38,545 bases of DNA from Planctomycetota bacterium (GTDB taxonomy: Bacteria; Planctomycetota; UBA1135; GCA-002748355): the NCBI GenBank assembly GCA_024278315.1, contig JAJRTL010000147.1:1-38545 (forward strand), written 5' to 3'. A program made the position numbers and the translations under genes. This document shows positions 1-8,362 of this stretch, piece by piece; position 1 is the stretch's first letter; each line of letters opens with the position of its first letter. The notes beneath the pieces are model-generated. The model searched no databases. It was not told the origin of the DNA and saw nothing but the letters and a program-made list of their open reading frames with translations.

Positions 1-354
1 AATGCGACGCTGGGGCAAACCTTCAAGGTCGAGGCCTACAACTTGCCCCCCAAGTCGGTCGCGCTGTTCATGATGGGGTTCTCCGACACACAGTGGGGAA
101 CCATCAAGCTTCCCTTCAACCTAGGACTCATCGGCATGAAGGGGTGCAAGCTCTACACCTCACCCGATCTCTTCTTCGCCGCTGCCACGGTCGGGACCGG
201 GACCGCCAACGGTTCCGCCAGCCTGGGTTTTCCCCTGCCGAACAATCCTGCCCTCAAGGGTACACGCATCTTTCTTCAGACCCTGGCCTTGGACAAGCAG
301 GCCAACGCCTTCGGGCTCTCCACCTCGGGCGCGATCAAAGCCGTACTCCAGTAA
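1..354 (+). CDS. C-terminal end of an exported, beta-rich protein (5' end outside window)
   Basis: The frame is open from base 1 and stops with TAA at 352-354, so 117 C-terminal residues are visible. The segment is rich in Gly, Leu, Phe and Asn with no charged clusters, as expected of a secreted beta-sandwich domain. Its last 90 residues follow the same pattern as the C-terminus of the protein at 28334-29440: GFS, then LP, then a LY.S.DL block, then IF.Q, D, N, GL and a final S.G. The two are therefore probably members of one exported family found repeatedly in Planctomycetota genomes. No catalytic motif is visible and no function can be given. The stop lies inside the 3' end of the opposing gene (20-base tail-to-tail overlap). 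Confidence 0.75.
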   Translation, partial: NATLGQTFKVEAYNLPPKSVALFMMGFSDTQWGTIKLPFNLGLIGMKGCKLYTSPDLFFAAATVGTGTANGSASLGFPLPNNPALKGTRIFLQTLALDKQANAFGLSTSGAIKAVLQ

Positions 355-943
355 GCACGAGGCCCCAGGCCCCGACGGCCAGGGTCCAGACAACGACCAG
401 CAGAACCCAGAGCCAAGCAGAAGTCCTCGCTGCGGTTTTCGCCGCGGGGCTCCGGTCGGGGATCAGAGCGGACCTCGTCTTGGCCGTCTCTGCGCGAAGC
501 ATGGATCCTGCGGACTTCGACACGACGGGAGCTGGCTCGATCTTCTGTTGTTTCCGCTTGTCACCTGCCGCCGCAGGCTTGCGTTGCGCAAGCGGAGTTG
601 CGGTCACCGGCTGAACGGTCCCGCTCTTTTCCAGGAGTCGCAATTCCTGGGCCCGGGAGTCCTCGAGCACGGGGACGACCCGGGGCGCCGGGAGCTCCTG
701 GCGAAGAACCGGCGCAGGAAGCTCCTGGTGGAGAACCGGGGCGGGCAGCTCGAGCCTGGACACCTCACGCCACCCCAGTTGCCTGAGCATGTCCTCGGGG
801 GCAGCCTTGGAGACAGCAGTCTTGGAGACAGAGGGGCCGGATTGGGCAAGAGGGCTGGCGATAGAGGCCGGGCTGGCTTCTGAGACCGGGCTGGCTTCTG
901 AGACCGGAGCCCGAACCTGTTCGCACATGGCAGCGCTGGCCAT
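335..943 (-). CDS. Proline-rich repeat protein with C-terminal membrane anchor, unknown function
   Basis: From the ATG at 943 the product has 202 residues. It is a low-complexity cytosolic stretch ending in one hydrophobic segment of about 22 residues (AWLWVLLVVVWTLAVGAWG) and a short tail, the layout of a tail-anchored protein. Two internal repeats are visible: an SEASP-type repeat near the N-terminus and three copies of a QELPAPVLR-like unit in the middle, then Lys/Ala/Pro-rich sequence. The ATG at 943 is preceded by GAGAGGG about 8 bases upstream, which decided the start. A GTG at 994 would add 17 residues and sit closer to queF. It is the last gene of the minus-strand cluster, 91 bases after the queF stop. 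No family was recognised. Confidence 0.6.
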   Translation of the reverse strand: MASAAMCEQVRAPVSEASPVSEASPASIASPLAQSGPSVSKTAVSKAAPEDMLRQLGWREVSRLELPAPVLHQELPAPVLRQELPAPRVVPVLEDSRAQELRLLEKSGTVQPVTATPLAQRKPAAAGDKRKQQKIEPAPVVSKSAGSMLRAETAKTRSALIPDRSPAAKTAARTSAWLWVLLVVVWTLAVGAWGLVLTGVRL

Positions 944-1034
944 GGCCTGGACCCTCTCGCGAGGCGCCTGGGTCTCTTGAGGAGGCGAATCCACCGGCCG
1001 GATCTTCAGGTCCTGCCGGTCCGCAGCCCTTCGC

Positions 1035-1433
1035 TCAGAACTCTCCAGACCAGAGGGCCGGAGCTTCTCCGTGACGGACGCGGACCTTGGTGAAGATCCC
1101 TCCTCGCACGTTGAAATCGGCTTCGATCTCCATGAATCGCGGACTGCAGGCGGTGACCAGATCGTCCAGGATACGGTTCGTGACGTCCTCATGAAAATGG
1201 CCTTCCTCCCTGAAGGACCAAAAGTAGAGCTTGAGTGCCTTAAGTTCCAAGCATAGACGATCTGCAACGTAACGGATCGTGAAATGCGCGAAGTCCGGCT
1301 GCCCCGTCTTGGGGCAGAGACAGGTGAACTCGGGAATCTCCATCTCGATGAGGTAGTCGCGCTCGATCTTGGGGTTCTCGAAAGTCTCTAGATCCCTCGA
1401 AGGCCCTCCTGGTTGGCTCACGCCATCACTCAT
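1035..1433 (-). CDS. queF: NADPH-dependent 7-cyano-7-deazaguanine (preQ0) reductase QueF
   Basis: The 132-residue product matches the short, single-domain type I QueF. QueF reduces the nitrile of preQ0 to the amine preQ1 in queuosine tRNA modification, a cytosolic NADPH-dependent reaction. The active-site signature [16 protein letters not shown] is present, with the nucleophile Cys40 (thioimide-forming) and Asp47. The [21 protein letters not shown] segment (about residues 62-82) carries the QueF family motif and the substrate-binding His/Glu. The start has a strong AGGAGAG ribosome site 8 bases upstream. The gene begins 19 bases after the universal stress gene, so they are probably cotranscribed. 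No other queuosine genes are in the window, so preQ0 synthesis must be encoded elsewhere. Confidence 0.95.
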   Translation of the reverse strand: MSDGVSQPGGPSRDLETFENPKIERDYLIEMEIPEFTCLCPKTGQPDFAHFTIRYVADRLCLELKALKLYFWSFREEGHFHEDVTNRILDDLVTACSPRFMEIEADFNVRGGIFTKVRVRHGEAPALWSGEF

Positions 1434-1452
1434 GTGCTTCTCTCCTGTCGCT

Positions 1453-2316
1453 TCATTCTCCGTGCGGCACCACGAGAACAGGGCAGCCCACCGTACGCAA
1501 GACCTTCTGTGCTACGGATCCCAGGACGAAGCGTTCATAACCACGATACCCGTGAGTGCCAAGAACCAGCAGGTCGACACCTTCGCTCTTCGTGTATTCC
1601 TCGGCCTTGTCCCATGGACTCCCATTGAGCAACTCACTCTTGCAGTCGAGGCCTGCTGCTCGGACGAGATCGACACGTTCCTTCAGGGACTCCCTCGCCT
1701 TGGTCTCGATAGGTTCCAGATCCAAGGGAATGGACGTGGCGACCATCGAGGCCTGGAGCAACCAGGCATCCTCATCGATCACATGCAGGATGACACCGGT
1801 GGCCCCCAGATCCTTGAGAGCTCCCTGGAAGGATGCGAACGCGCTCGCGGAGGCATCGCTGAAGTCCGTGGCGAAGGCGATCTTCTTTGGCTTGCCTTCG
1901 GGCTCATGCTTGACGACGAAGGTCGGGATCTCGACTTCTCTCAGGAGCCTCTCCGCTACCGATCCAAGCAGCAACCGGGAAAGCCCCTTGCGACCATGAC
2001 TGCCAATGGCCAAGGCGTCGGCACCCCATGCCTTGGCCTCCTCGTGGACCTCGTGTGCGACATGTCCCCTGCGGATCACCGTGCTGGTACGAATAGCGCT
2101 GCCCTGCAAAGCCTGCTCAAGTTTCTCCAACTCCTCCTGACCGCGCGTCTCGACTTCACTGATCTTGAAGATCCCACGCATGGGTGAGAGGGCACTCTCG
2201 TCCAGGACATAGAGAAGACGCAGTTCTCCTCCCTCGGGGAGGATGTTCCGGGCCAGATCGAGGCCCCAGAGAGACGCATGTGCAAAATCGACGGGAACTA
2301 GGATCTTCTGGTACAT
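1453..2316 (-). CDS. Tandem-domain universal stress protein (UspA family)
   Basis: The 287-residue protein holds two Usp domains, about residues 1-140 and 143-286. Both begin with a beta strand (KILVPVDF and KIAFATDF) and end with the ATP-binding pattern G-x2-G-x9-[17 protein letters not shown] in the first, [15 protein letters not shown] in the second. Both halves therefore look nucleotide-binding. Such proteins act in the cytosol in stress survival, and the exact ligand or partner cannot be read from sequence. The start is preceded by an almost perfect GGAGGTGA ribosome site 6 bases upstream, suggesting high translation. It lies 37 bases downstream of the GT9 gene and 19 bases upstream of queF. 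Usp genes beside ADP-forming acyl-CoA synthetase genes are common in anaerobes and stress-tolerant bacteria. Confidence 0.93.
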   Translation of the reverse strand: MYQKILVPVDFAHASLWGLDLARNILPEGGELRLLYVLDESALSPMRGIFKISEVETRGQEELEKLEQALQGSAIRTSTVIRRGHVAHEVHEEAKAWGADALAIGSHGRKGLSRLLLGSVAERLLREVEIPTFVVKHEPEGKPKKIAFATDFSDASASAFASFQGALKDLGATGVILHVIDEDAWLLQASMVATSIPLDLEPIETKARESLKERVDLVRAAGLDCKSELLNGSPWDKAEEYTKSEGVDLLVLGTHGYRGYERFVLGSVAQKVLRTVGCPVLVVPHGE

Positions 2317-2353
2317 CGTGTCTCACCTCCGGGTCTACGGGAGACATCCCAAA

Positions 2354-3385
2354 CTAGCCAATATGGAAGAGCCTCTCCAGTTCCCTTCGGACCACTTCTG
2401 CCGGAATCTTGTCCATACAGAGATTGCCCTCCGGCAGGTCGCAGCTGCGCTTCAGGCAAGGGCGACAGGGAAGATCGATGGGAGCCAGGAGGACAGACTC
2501 TCCAAGAGGGCCCGTCCTGGCAGGATCCTGTGGCCCGAAGAGGAAGAGGGTCTTGGCCCCGCTCGCTCGAAGGACATGCATGGCTCCCCCATCATGACCA
2601 ACGGCGACTCCTCCCTGATCCGCCAGCAGGTTGCCCAGTGCAACCAGATCTCCCAGGCAGCCCTGCTCCTGCCTGAGGACAGAGACCCCCTGGGGCAGCG
2701 ACAACCCCTCCTCGGCCGGCCCACCCAGAAGGACTTGCGGCACATCGAGGCCTGCTGCCAGGTGAAGGACCTTCTCCAGAGGCCAGGTCCTGGGATCCTC
2801 GGGAGGGCCCAGGACCTGAACAATGAAGGGAACTCCAACCGGTACTCCGAGGCCCTGCAACTGCCGGGAGAGTCTCCGACGATTCTCATCAGGAGCCAAC
2901 AACGAAGAGGTCCCCTCTAGCGGGGATACACCGAAGGAGGAACCGAGGGCAGCCTCTACCACGGCGAGCGAGCGCAGAAGGATGTGGGGCGATTCGACCG
3001 TCTCCGAATGTCGTGACCGGATGAGAACAGAAGCGGATTCGCGCATTTGGGCGGGCGCAGGACGCCAGACCTTGCCGCCAGCGATCGCACGACCACAGAG
3101 CGCGCTCTTCCAGTTGCCCTGCAGGTCGCAGACCAGGTCGTAGCGCCCCCGCAGTCTCCGCAAACCGAGAGTCGCAGACCAGCCACGTTCCCAGGTCTGC
3201 CATTCGACCGGAAGATCCACTAGCGAACAGATGTCACGAAACCTCGCCTCGATGAGCCAGCCCACACGGTGCCCACGATGAGAGAGCATCGCCGCCAAGG
3301 GTATTGCTTGGACGATGTCCCCAAGGCTCGAGAGACGCACGAGGAGGACAGAAGGCGGTGGCTTCTCCTCCTGCTTGAGGTTCAT
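2354..3385 (-). CDS. Glycosyltransferase family 9 (heptosyltransferase-like)
   Basis: Starting at the ATG at 3385, which overlaps the stop of the upstream gene as ATGA, the product has 343 residues. The N-terminus SVLLVRLSSLGDIVQAIPLA is the hallmark of ADP-heptose:LPS heptosyltransferases (GT9). The C-terminal half has the donor-site regions LLGGPAEEG, GHDGGAMHVLRASGAKTLFLFGP, and the late Cys cluster (CRPCLKRSC...CM) typical of the family. It would transfer a heptose or related sugar to a lipid-linked core on the cytoplasmic face of the inner membrane. The frame is open 47 codons further upstream, but those codons overlap the neighbouring gene and look non-native. Translational coupling with the acyl-CoA synthetase gene is likely. 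The actual sugar donor is not determinable. Confidence 0.88.
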   Translation of the reverse strand: MNLKQEEKPPPSVLLVRLSSLGDIVQAIPLAAMLSHRGHRVGWLIEARFRDICSLVDLPVEWQTWERGWSATLGLRRLRGRYDLVCDLQGNWKSALCGRAIAGGKVWRPAPAQMRESASVLIRSRHSETVESPHILLRSLAVVEAALGSSFGVSPLEGTSSLLAPDENRRRLSRQLQGLGVPVGVPFIVQVLGPPEDPRTWPLEKVLHLAAGLDVPQVLLGGPAEEGLSLPQGVSVLRQEQGCLGDLVALGNLLADQGGVAVGHDGGAMHVLRASGAKTLFLFGPQDPARTGPLGESVLLAPIDLPCRPCLKRSCDLPEGNLCMDKIPAEVVRRELERLFHIG

Positions 3386-5520
3386 CTGGTCTTCCGTTCC
3401 GCCAATCGCATGCGAGCATCGACGACCCAGCTGGAAACCCCCTTCTTGGCCGCCATGAGTGGGTTGATGTCGCACTCCTCGATCTCGGGGAAGTCGAAGG
3501 CCAGTTGGTTGAGTCGCAGCAGGCAATCCTCGACGACATCCTGGTCGATCGCGGGCTCACCACGGAACGCCTTCAAGAGGGGAGCAGCCCTGAGCGAAGC
3601 GAGCATCTGGGCAGGATCGGCATCCGTCAAGGGTCCTACACGAACCGCCACGTCCTTGAGTACCTCGACATGGGTACCTCCCATGCCAATCGCCAAGAGC
3701 GGCCCGAAACGGGGCTCCCGTGTGAAGCCGAGAAGGAGCTCACGATGCCCCTTGGCCATGGCCTGGACCTCGAAAGCCAGATCCTTGCAATCGCGCCCGA
3801 ACTTCTTGCGCATCTCGAGAGCGAAGTCATAGACGTCGTCCCCCGAGGAGAGATTGCATTTGACTCCCCCGAGATCCGACTTGTGCACGAGCTTGCGACT
3901 CGTGGCCTTCAGGCAGACGGGATACCCCATGGCCCTGGCTGCCTCCAAGGCCTTTCCGGGGTCGCTCACCATCTTGGACGGAATGACAGGGAAGCCATAG
4001 GCTTCGAGGATCTTGCGTACGTCCACGGAAGGAACCCAGCCTCCTCCCGCGCGTCTGGCAGCCGAAAGGATCCGTTTGACCTTCGCGCGATCGACCTCGT
4101 ACTCAACAGGCTTCCCAGTGGGCAACAAGCTCAGGTATCGATGACGGATCATTCCTGCAAGTGTCTCGGCAGCCTCTTCAGGGAAATTGAAGACGGGAAT
4201 CCCCCCCTTGCTGAGCAGCTGCACGGCCTCGTCATTACGCTCCTTTCCCATGATGCAGGCCACGACCGGCTTGCCCGAGGCTCGAGTGCGCTCGAGGATC
4301 ATCGTGGCCACCGCATGAGCGTCGATCATGGTCGGAGAGACAAAGAGCACGAGCAGCGCATGCACGTTCTTGTCGGCAACGACGGCGGAGAGAGCCTTGT
4401 CATATCTTTCTGCATCAGCCGAAGCGATGAGGTCGATTGGATTCTGTGGGCTGGCCTCCGGTGGCAGGGACTTCCGGAGCAAACGCATCGTCTTGGGCTC
4501 GAACTCAGCCAACTCATGCCCAAGGCTGTCCAAGGCGTCCGTGGCCAGGATCCCTGGTCCACCGGCGTTGGTCACCACCGCGATACTCTCGCCCTTGGGC
4601 GCGGGCTGATGCAGGATGGCGCTCGCGAAGTCGAACATCGTGCGCAAGCTCGGTGCACGAAGCACGCCGCACTGGAACAGGAAAGTATCGACGGCACTGT
4701 CGCTGCCTGCGATGCTGCCCGTGTGGGATCCAGCTGCGCGTGCACCTGCAGGAGAACGACCGCTCTTCACGGCAATGATCGCCTTGCGTCCGCGTAGGCG
4801 CTCCGCGGCAGCCTTGAACCGTGTGGGATCACCAAAGGACTCGAGGTAGAGGAGGATGAGCTTGACTCCGTCCTGCCTCTCCCAGTACTCCAGAAGATCG
4901 TGAGCCCCGATATCGGCACGGTTGCCGACACTGGCAAACATCCGGATGCCAAGATCAACTTCGTTGGCCACGGTGAGGATGGCTTCGCCCAAAGCTCCCG
5001 ATTGGGAAACGAAGGCTACATTGCCTGGCCTGGGCCTGGCCGCGGCGAAGGAGGCATTGAGACTGAACTCGGGCTCCGTATTGATGATGCCCATGCAGTT
5101 GGGCCCCACGATGCGCATTCCGGCCTTGCGGGCAATCTCGACGAGTTTGCGCTCACGCAGGGCTCCTTCACCACCAATCTCGTTGAATCCTGCGGTCACG
5201 ATCACGAGGCCCTTGACTCCCTTGCGTGCGCAAGAGCGAGCGGTCTTGAGGACCAGCTTGGCAGGAACGACAATCACGGCAAGATCAACGGGGTCGGGAA
5301 TGTCCTCCACGGATGGGTAGCACTTCATGGAGTGCACCACATCGGCTTTGGGATTCACGGGGTAGACGGGCCCGGTGAACCCGCCCGTCACGAGGTTGGC
5401 AACGACCAGGTGACCGATAGAGCCTTTGTGGCGAGAGGCCCCGATGACCGCAACGGAACGAGGTCGAAAAACCCCATCCAGGCTTGCTTGGGATTCAGCT
5501 TGCTTTTGCCGAGCGGCCAT
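3382..5520 (-). CDS. Fused acetate/acyl-CoA ligase (ADP-forming), alpha+beta subunits
   Basis: The 712-residue product is the alpha-beta fusion form of NDP-forming acetyl/acyl-CoA synthetase. It interconverts acyl-CoA + ADP + Pi with acid + ATP + CoA, giving substrate-level ATP. A CoA-binding Rossmann domain spans about residues 20-145 (SVAVIGASRHKGSIG). A succinyl-CoA-ligase-like region follows to about 460, with the phosphohistidine motif SHTGSIAGSD (His266). An ATP-grasp domain spans about 485-705 (KATSRKLVHKSDLGGV, GGTHVEVLKDVAVR, EECDINPLM). The ribosome site GAGGAG lies 6 bases before the ATG. Close relatives also include protein-lysine acetyltransferases of the Pat type, but those usually carry a GNAT domain, and none is seen here. 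It starts 14 bases after the DUF481 gene and overlaps the GT9 gene by 4 bases. Confidence 0.93.
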   Translation of the reverse strand: MAARQKQAESQASLDGVFRPRSVAVIGASRHKGSIGHLVVANLVTGGFTGPVYPVNPKADVVHSMKCYPSVEDIPDPVDLAVIVVPAKLVLKTARSCARKGVKGLVIVTAGFNEIGGEGALRERKLVEIARKAGMRIVGPNCMGIINTEPEFSLNASFAAARPRPGNVAFVSQSGALGEAILTVANEVDLGIRMFASVGNRADIGAHDLLEYWERQDGVKLILLYLESFGDPTRFKAAAERLRGRKAIIAVKSGRSPAGARAAGSHTGSIAGSDSAVDTFLFQCGVLRAPSLRTMFDFASAILHQPAPKGESIAVVTNAGGPGILATDALDSLGHELAEFEPKTMRLLRKSLPPEASPQNPIDLIASADAERYDKALSAVVADKNVHALLVLFVSPTMIDAHAVATMILERTRASGKPVVACIMGKERNDEAVQLLSKGGIPVFNFPEEAAETLAGMIRHRYLSLLPTGKPVEYEVDRAKVKRILSAARRAGGGWVPSVDVRKILEAYGFPVIPSKMVSDPGKALEAARAMGYPVCLKATSRKLVHKSDLGGVKCNLSSGDDVYDFALEMRKKFGRDCKDLAFEVQAMAKGHRELLLGFTREPRFGPLLAIGMGGTHVEVLKDVAVRVGPLTDADPAQMLASLRAAPLLKAFRGEPAIDQDVVEDCLLRLNQLAFDFPEIEECDINPLMAAKKGVSSWVVDARMRLAERKTR

Positions 5521-5534
5521 GACTTCTCCTCAGG

Positions 5535-6500
5535 TCAGAAGCTGATGCCGAGACCCCAGATGATGCGCTGATCGGTGCGTTTCTTGCCTGGAGCCGGAGT
5601 ATTGTCGTAGTTCACGCTATAGGTGAGCGTGCTGAGGAGGTCGCCCCAGATCTTGAAGGCGAAGCCAACGTTGAAGTTGATGAGATAGACTCCTGTATCT
5701 TCAACGCTAGGCAAGTACTCGATATCCCAGACTGCCTTGCTGTCCTTCAGGATGTTATGGTCGCCGTTGGACGCCAAACGGATGTTGAAGGTCTTTCCCG
5801 ACTCAACATTGGTCTTGCGTTCCCAACGTTCGGATCCACCCAACTCGAAGTTCACGATGTGGTCGTCGGTCTTGAGGACGGAATAGCCGAGTCCGGCACC
5901 CAGGGTGTATCGATAGTCGATCTCCGAGACCTTGTCGCCCAAGGCAGTGCCTCGACCATAGGTGTAGAGGTGCTCGGTGAAGGAGTAGTCCACCTGGTTG
6001 TCCCAAGACACGCGACGCTGCGAGATGAACGACTCGTTGGTCACTGGCTCCTGGTCTTCGGCATAGAGCCACTCGAAGTAACTCGTGTAACGAGTGTTCT
6101 TCATTTCGTAGACAGTTCTGCCCTGCAACGCGAAGGACAGCCTTTCCGTGTTCCCTCGGGATCGGGTCAGGCCGAGGCTGACCGCTCCCGTAAGGGGATT
6201 GGGCTCTACATGATTGATGGCATCGATGGAATCGAAGGACAGCGCGTTGGCTCCCTCGGTGAAACGGTACTTGCGCTTGGTCCCGTCCTTGAGCAGGACT
6301 TCGATCTCCTTCTCGGTGCTCAAGGACTTGAGTTCACCGAACGGAATCGTGACCTTACCCGCAGAGCTGGATTCGAACTCGAGCTTGCCGCCTTTCATGG
6401 TGACGACCTTGCCCTTGAGGATCTCACCAGATTTTGTTTCGGCTCGATCGCCCTGAAGCGGGAACAGGAATGGGATACAAACGAGAAGATGAGAGAGCAT
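5535..6500 (-). CDS. Exported DUF481-type outer-membrane beta-barrel protein
   Basis: From the ATG at 6500 (AAGGAG 7 bases upstream) the product has 321 residues with a short signal peptide (MLSHLLVCIPFLFPLQG). Residues about 20-95 form a small SH3/Sm-like beta domain (SGEILKGKVVTMKGGKLEFES, IPFGELKSLSTE) often found before DUF481 in this phylum. The rest alternates aromatic and polar residues in beta strands and ends in a terminal Phe (IIWGLGISF), the usual signal of an outer-membrane barrel. Phrases such as GLTRSRGNTERLS match the DUF481 start. Function is unknown; the family is described as salt-stress-induced outer-membrane proteins. It lies between the glycosyltransferase and acyl-CoA synthetase genes with gaps of 38 and 14 bases. 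Confidence 0.85.
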   Translation of the reverse strand: MLSHLLVCIPFLFPLQGDRAETKSGEILKGKVVTMKGGKLEFESSSAGKVTIPFGELKSLSTEKEIEVLLKDGTKRKYRFTEGANALSFDSIDAINHVEPNPLTGAVSLGLTRSRGNTERLSFALQGRTVYEMKNTRYTSYFEWLYAEDQEPVTNESFISQRRVSWDNQVDYSFTEHLYTYGRGTALGDKVSEIDYRYTLGAGLGYSVLKTDDHIVNFELGGSERWERKTNVESGKTFNIRLASNGDHNILKDSKAVWDIEYLPSVEDTGVYLINFNVGFAFKIWGDLLSTLTYSVNYDNTPAPGKKRTDQRIIWGLGISF

Positions 6501-6538
6501 GGATGCTCCTTGCAACGGGGGTACGGAAGGGCCGGAGC

Positions 6539-8173
6539 CTACTCGGGTGCCCCAGCCAGCAAAAAACAAGCGGAAGACCGTACCGTTGCGATGGGCTCGA
6601 GTCCAAGCCTATCCCCGCCGCCTGGAAGGGCTGTCCGAGTGCTGGAAAACAGCCCGTCGACGATCAGATGTGTCGCGCCCAGCTGGATCAGTGCCCGCGC
6701 GCCATCCACTTCCCCCGCTGGGAGCCCGAGGCAGGGCCGGCTCGTGAGATAGGACACGAGACGGGGCTTGGCTGCAATCAGCACGGCATTCTCGGGAAGT
6801 CTGGTCCGGCAGAGCTCCAGCGTCATGAGGAAGTCCGCATAGGCCCTCTGGATCTGCTTCACACGCCTCGGGCTTCCGAAGATCCAACCCTCTTCCCAAT
6901 GGTTCACCGAGACCGGAGGGATTTCCTGTGCCAACAGAGGGGGCGGCCCCACAACCGTGCTCGTCCTTCGAACCGTGTAGAGCAGGATCAGCGCTTCTGC
7001 GTGCCCCGCCAACAGAAGCAGCAACAGGATCGTGCCCGGATGGCGCCATCCACGAACCGAGGGCCTCGGCGTCGTTGGGCGCAAGCGCAGCCACAGCTCG
7101 GGCAGCGCCCTCAGGGATTCGAGTGCGTAGGCCGCGGCCAGGGGCAGAAGGGGAACGAGATACCGTTCCAGAGGGCGTGGGGCAAGGACTGCCAGACCAA
7201 GGCTCAGCAGGAAGAAGCTCTCCCCTGCCTGCAGACCGCCTCGCAGACGACGCGCCAGACCAAGGAGAATCAGCGCTACCAGGACTCCCTGAAGCCATGG
7301 CCACCGTGAAGCCCAGACTCCATCACCAATGGAGCGACCCAGATGCAGGAGTTGGATGCCAAGCCCTTCGGCGAGGTGCAAGGGCAGCCCGGTGATTCCT
7401 CCGGTGGCATGGAGGAGCTCCTGACCGTAACCCCAGGTGCCGCGGGCCCACAACCAACCATAGGCCCAGAAGAGCAGCAAGGGCAGAAGAGCGAGGCCCT
7501 GCCTGACGGCGCGCCTGGACCAGGCTTGGCGCCGGCCATGCGGGGAGTCAGCCTGCGGAGCCAAAGCCCCGGACTTCTGAGGGGAGCGGACCGATCCATG
7601 CATCGCCCAGGCCAGGAGACTGGCCACGCCCATGAGGCGAAAAGAGAATGCGAGCCAGCTGGCCAGGAGCGCCAGGCGAGGCCGCTGGTTCTCCAACAGG
7701 AGCAGACTGAGAAAGCCCATCAGGAGATAGGGCATCTCGGACTGGATACGTACGACCGTGGTCAAGAAACTGCCCGACGTCATCGTCAGTGCGAGACTGC
7801 CGAGAGCCACCCAGGATCCAAACCGTTTCTCGAGATAGAGGAAGGCCACGACCAGGCCCGCGGCCGCCACGATAAGGAGCAGGATCTTCACGGCCAACCA
7901 TGCCTGAGCCCCGAAGATCCCCACGACCGGCAGCAGCATGAGGGGCAGCCCAGGTGGGAAGTGCGCATGCACGGGTCGCCCAGGTAGATGCGTATCCCGA
8001 TATCCCCCACCCTCGGCGAGGCTCTCGGCCAAAGACATGTACTGAGCGGAATCCCCTCCCATGTCGCCCAGGGTCGGGGTCATCAGCAAGGCCGCGAGGC
8101 CCAGGAAGACCGCGAGCGCCAGCCAAAGGAAGCGACGTGGCATCCGGGTCGGGGGTGGGGAAGAGGACGGCAT
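6539..8173 (-). CDS. Polytopic GT-C glycosyltransferase (GT39/ArnT-like)
   Basis: The 544-residue protein has about ten membrane segments. After the first segment comes a periplasmic loop with GGDSAQYMSLAESLAEGGGY, the acidic motif that in PMT/ArnT enzymes holds the catalytic Asp. It is followed by the HFPPGLPLML turn also typical of this class. The C-terminal ~110 residues are soluble and probably periplasmic. Such enzymes use polyprenyl-phosphate sugars to glycosylate lipids or proteins on the outer face of the inner membrane. Acceptor and sugar are unknown. The ATG at 8173 has AGAGGGG just upstream; Met11 is an alternative. It is the first gene of the seven-gene minus-strand run and diverges from the inositol phosphate synthase gene. 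Confidence 0.8.
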   Translation of the reverse strand: MPSSSPPPTRMPRRFLWLALAVFLGLAALLMTPTLGDMGGDSAQYMSLAESLAEGGGYRDTHLPGRPVHAHFPPGLPLMLLPVVGIFGAQAWLAVKILLLIVAAAGLVVAFLYLEKRFGSWVALGSLALTMTSGSFLTTVVRIQSEMPYLLMGFLSLLLLENQRPRLALLASWLAFSFRLMGVASLLAWAMHGSVRSPQKSGALAPQADSPHGRRQAWSRRAVRQGLALLPLLLFWAYGWLWARGTWGYGQELLHATGGITGLPLHLAEGLGIQLLHLGRSIGDGVWASRWPWLQGVLVALILLGLARRLRGGLQAGESFFLLSLGLAVLAPRPLERYLVPLLPLAAAYALESLRALPELWLRLRPTTPRPSVRGWRHPGTILLLLLLAGHAEALILLYTVRRTSTVVGPPPLLAQEIPPVSVNHWEEGWIFGSPRRVKQIQRAYADFLMTLELCRTRLPENAVLIAAKPRLVSYLTSRPCLGLPAGEVDGARALIQLGATHLIVDGLFSSTRTALPGGGDRLGLEPIATVRSSACFLLAGAPE

Positions 8174-8362
8174 GTCCCCTCTTCATCGAGGATTCCGTGT
8201 CAGAACCTGAACCCCCACCCAGGATCCCGGCTCGGAGAATCCACGAAAGCCATTGCACTCTCGGGACTTCCTCGCGTTTGGGCTATGCTTTTGCCCCCGA
8301 AACTGAGGAGTCCGGCCTGCGATCCGTCACAGGGAGACTCTCTGCGCCTGAGACGACAACTG
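8174..8362. promoter_or_regulatory. Divergent intergenic region with possible promoter
   Basis: This 189-base gap must drive both the minus-strand cluster and the plus-strand inositol phosphate synthase gene. A TATGCT element at 8284-8289 could be a -10 box for the plus strand, but no well-spaced -35 box was found, so the assignment is tentative. No long palindrome was seen. Confidence 0.25.
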
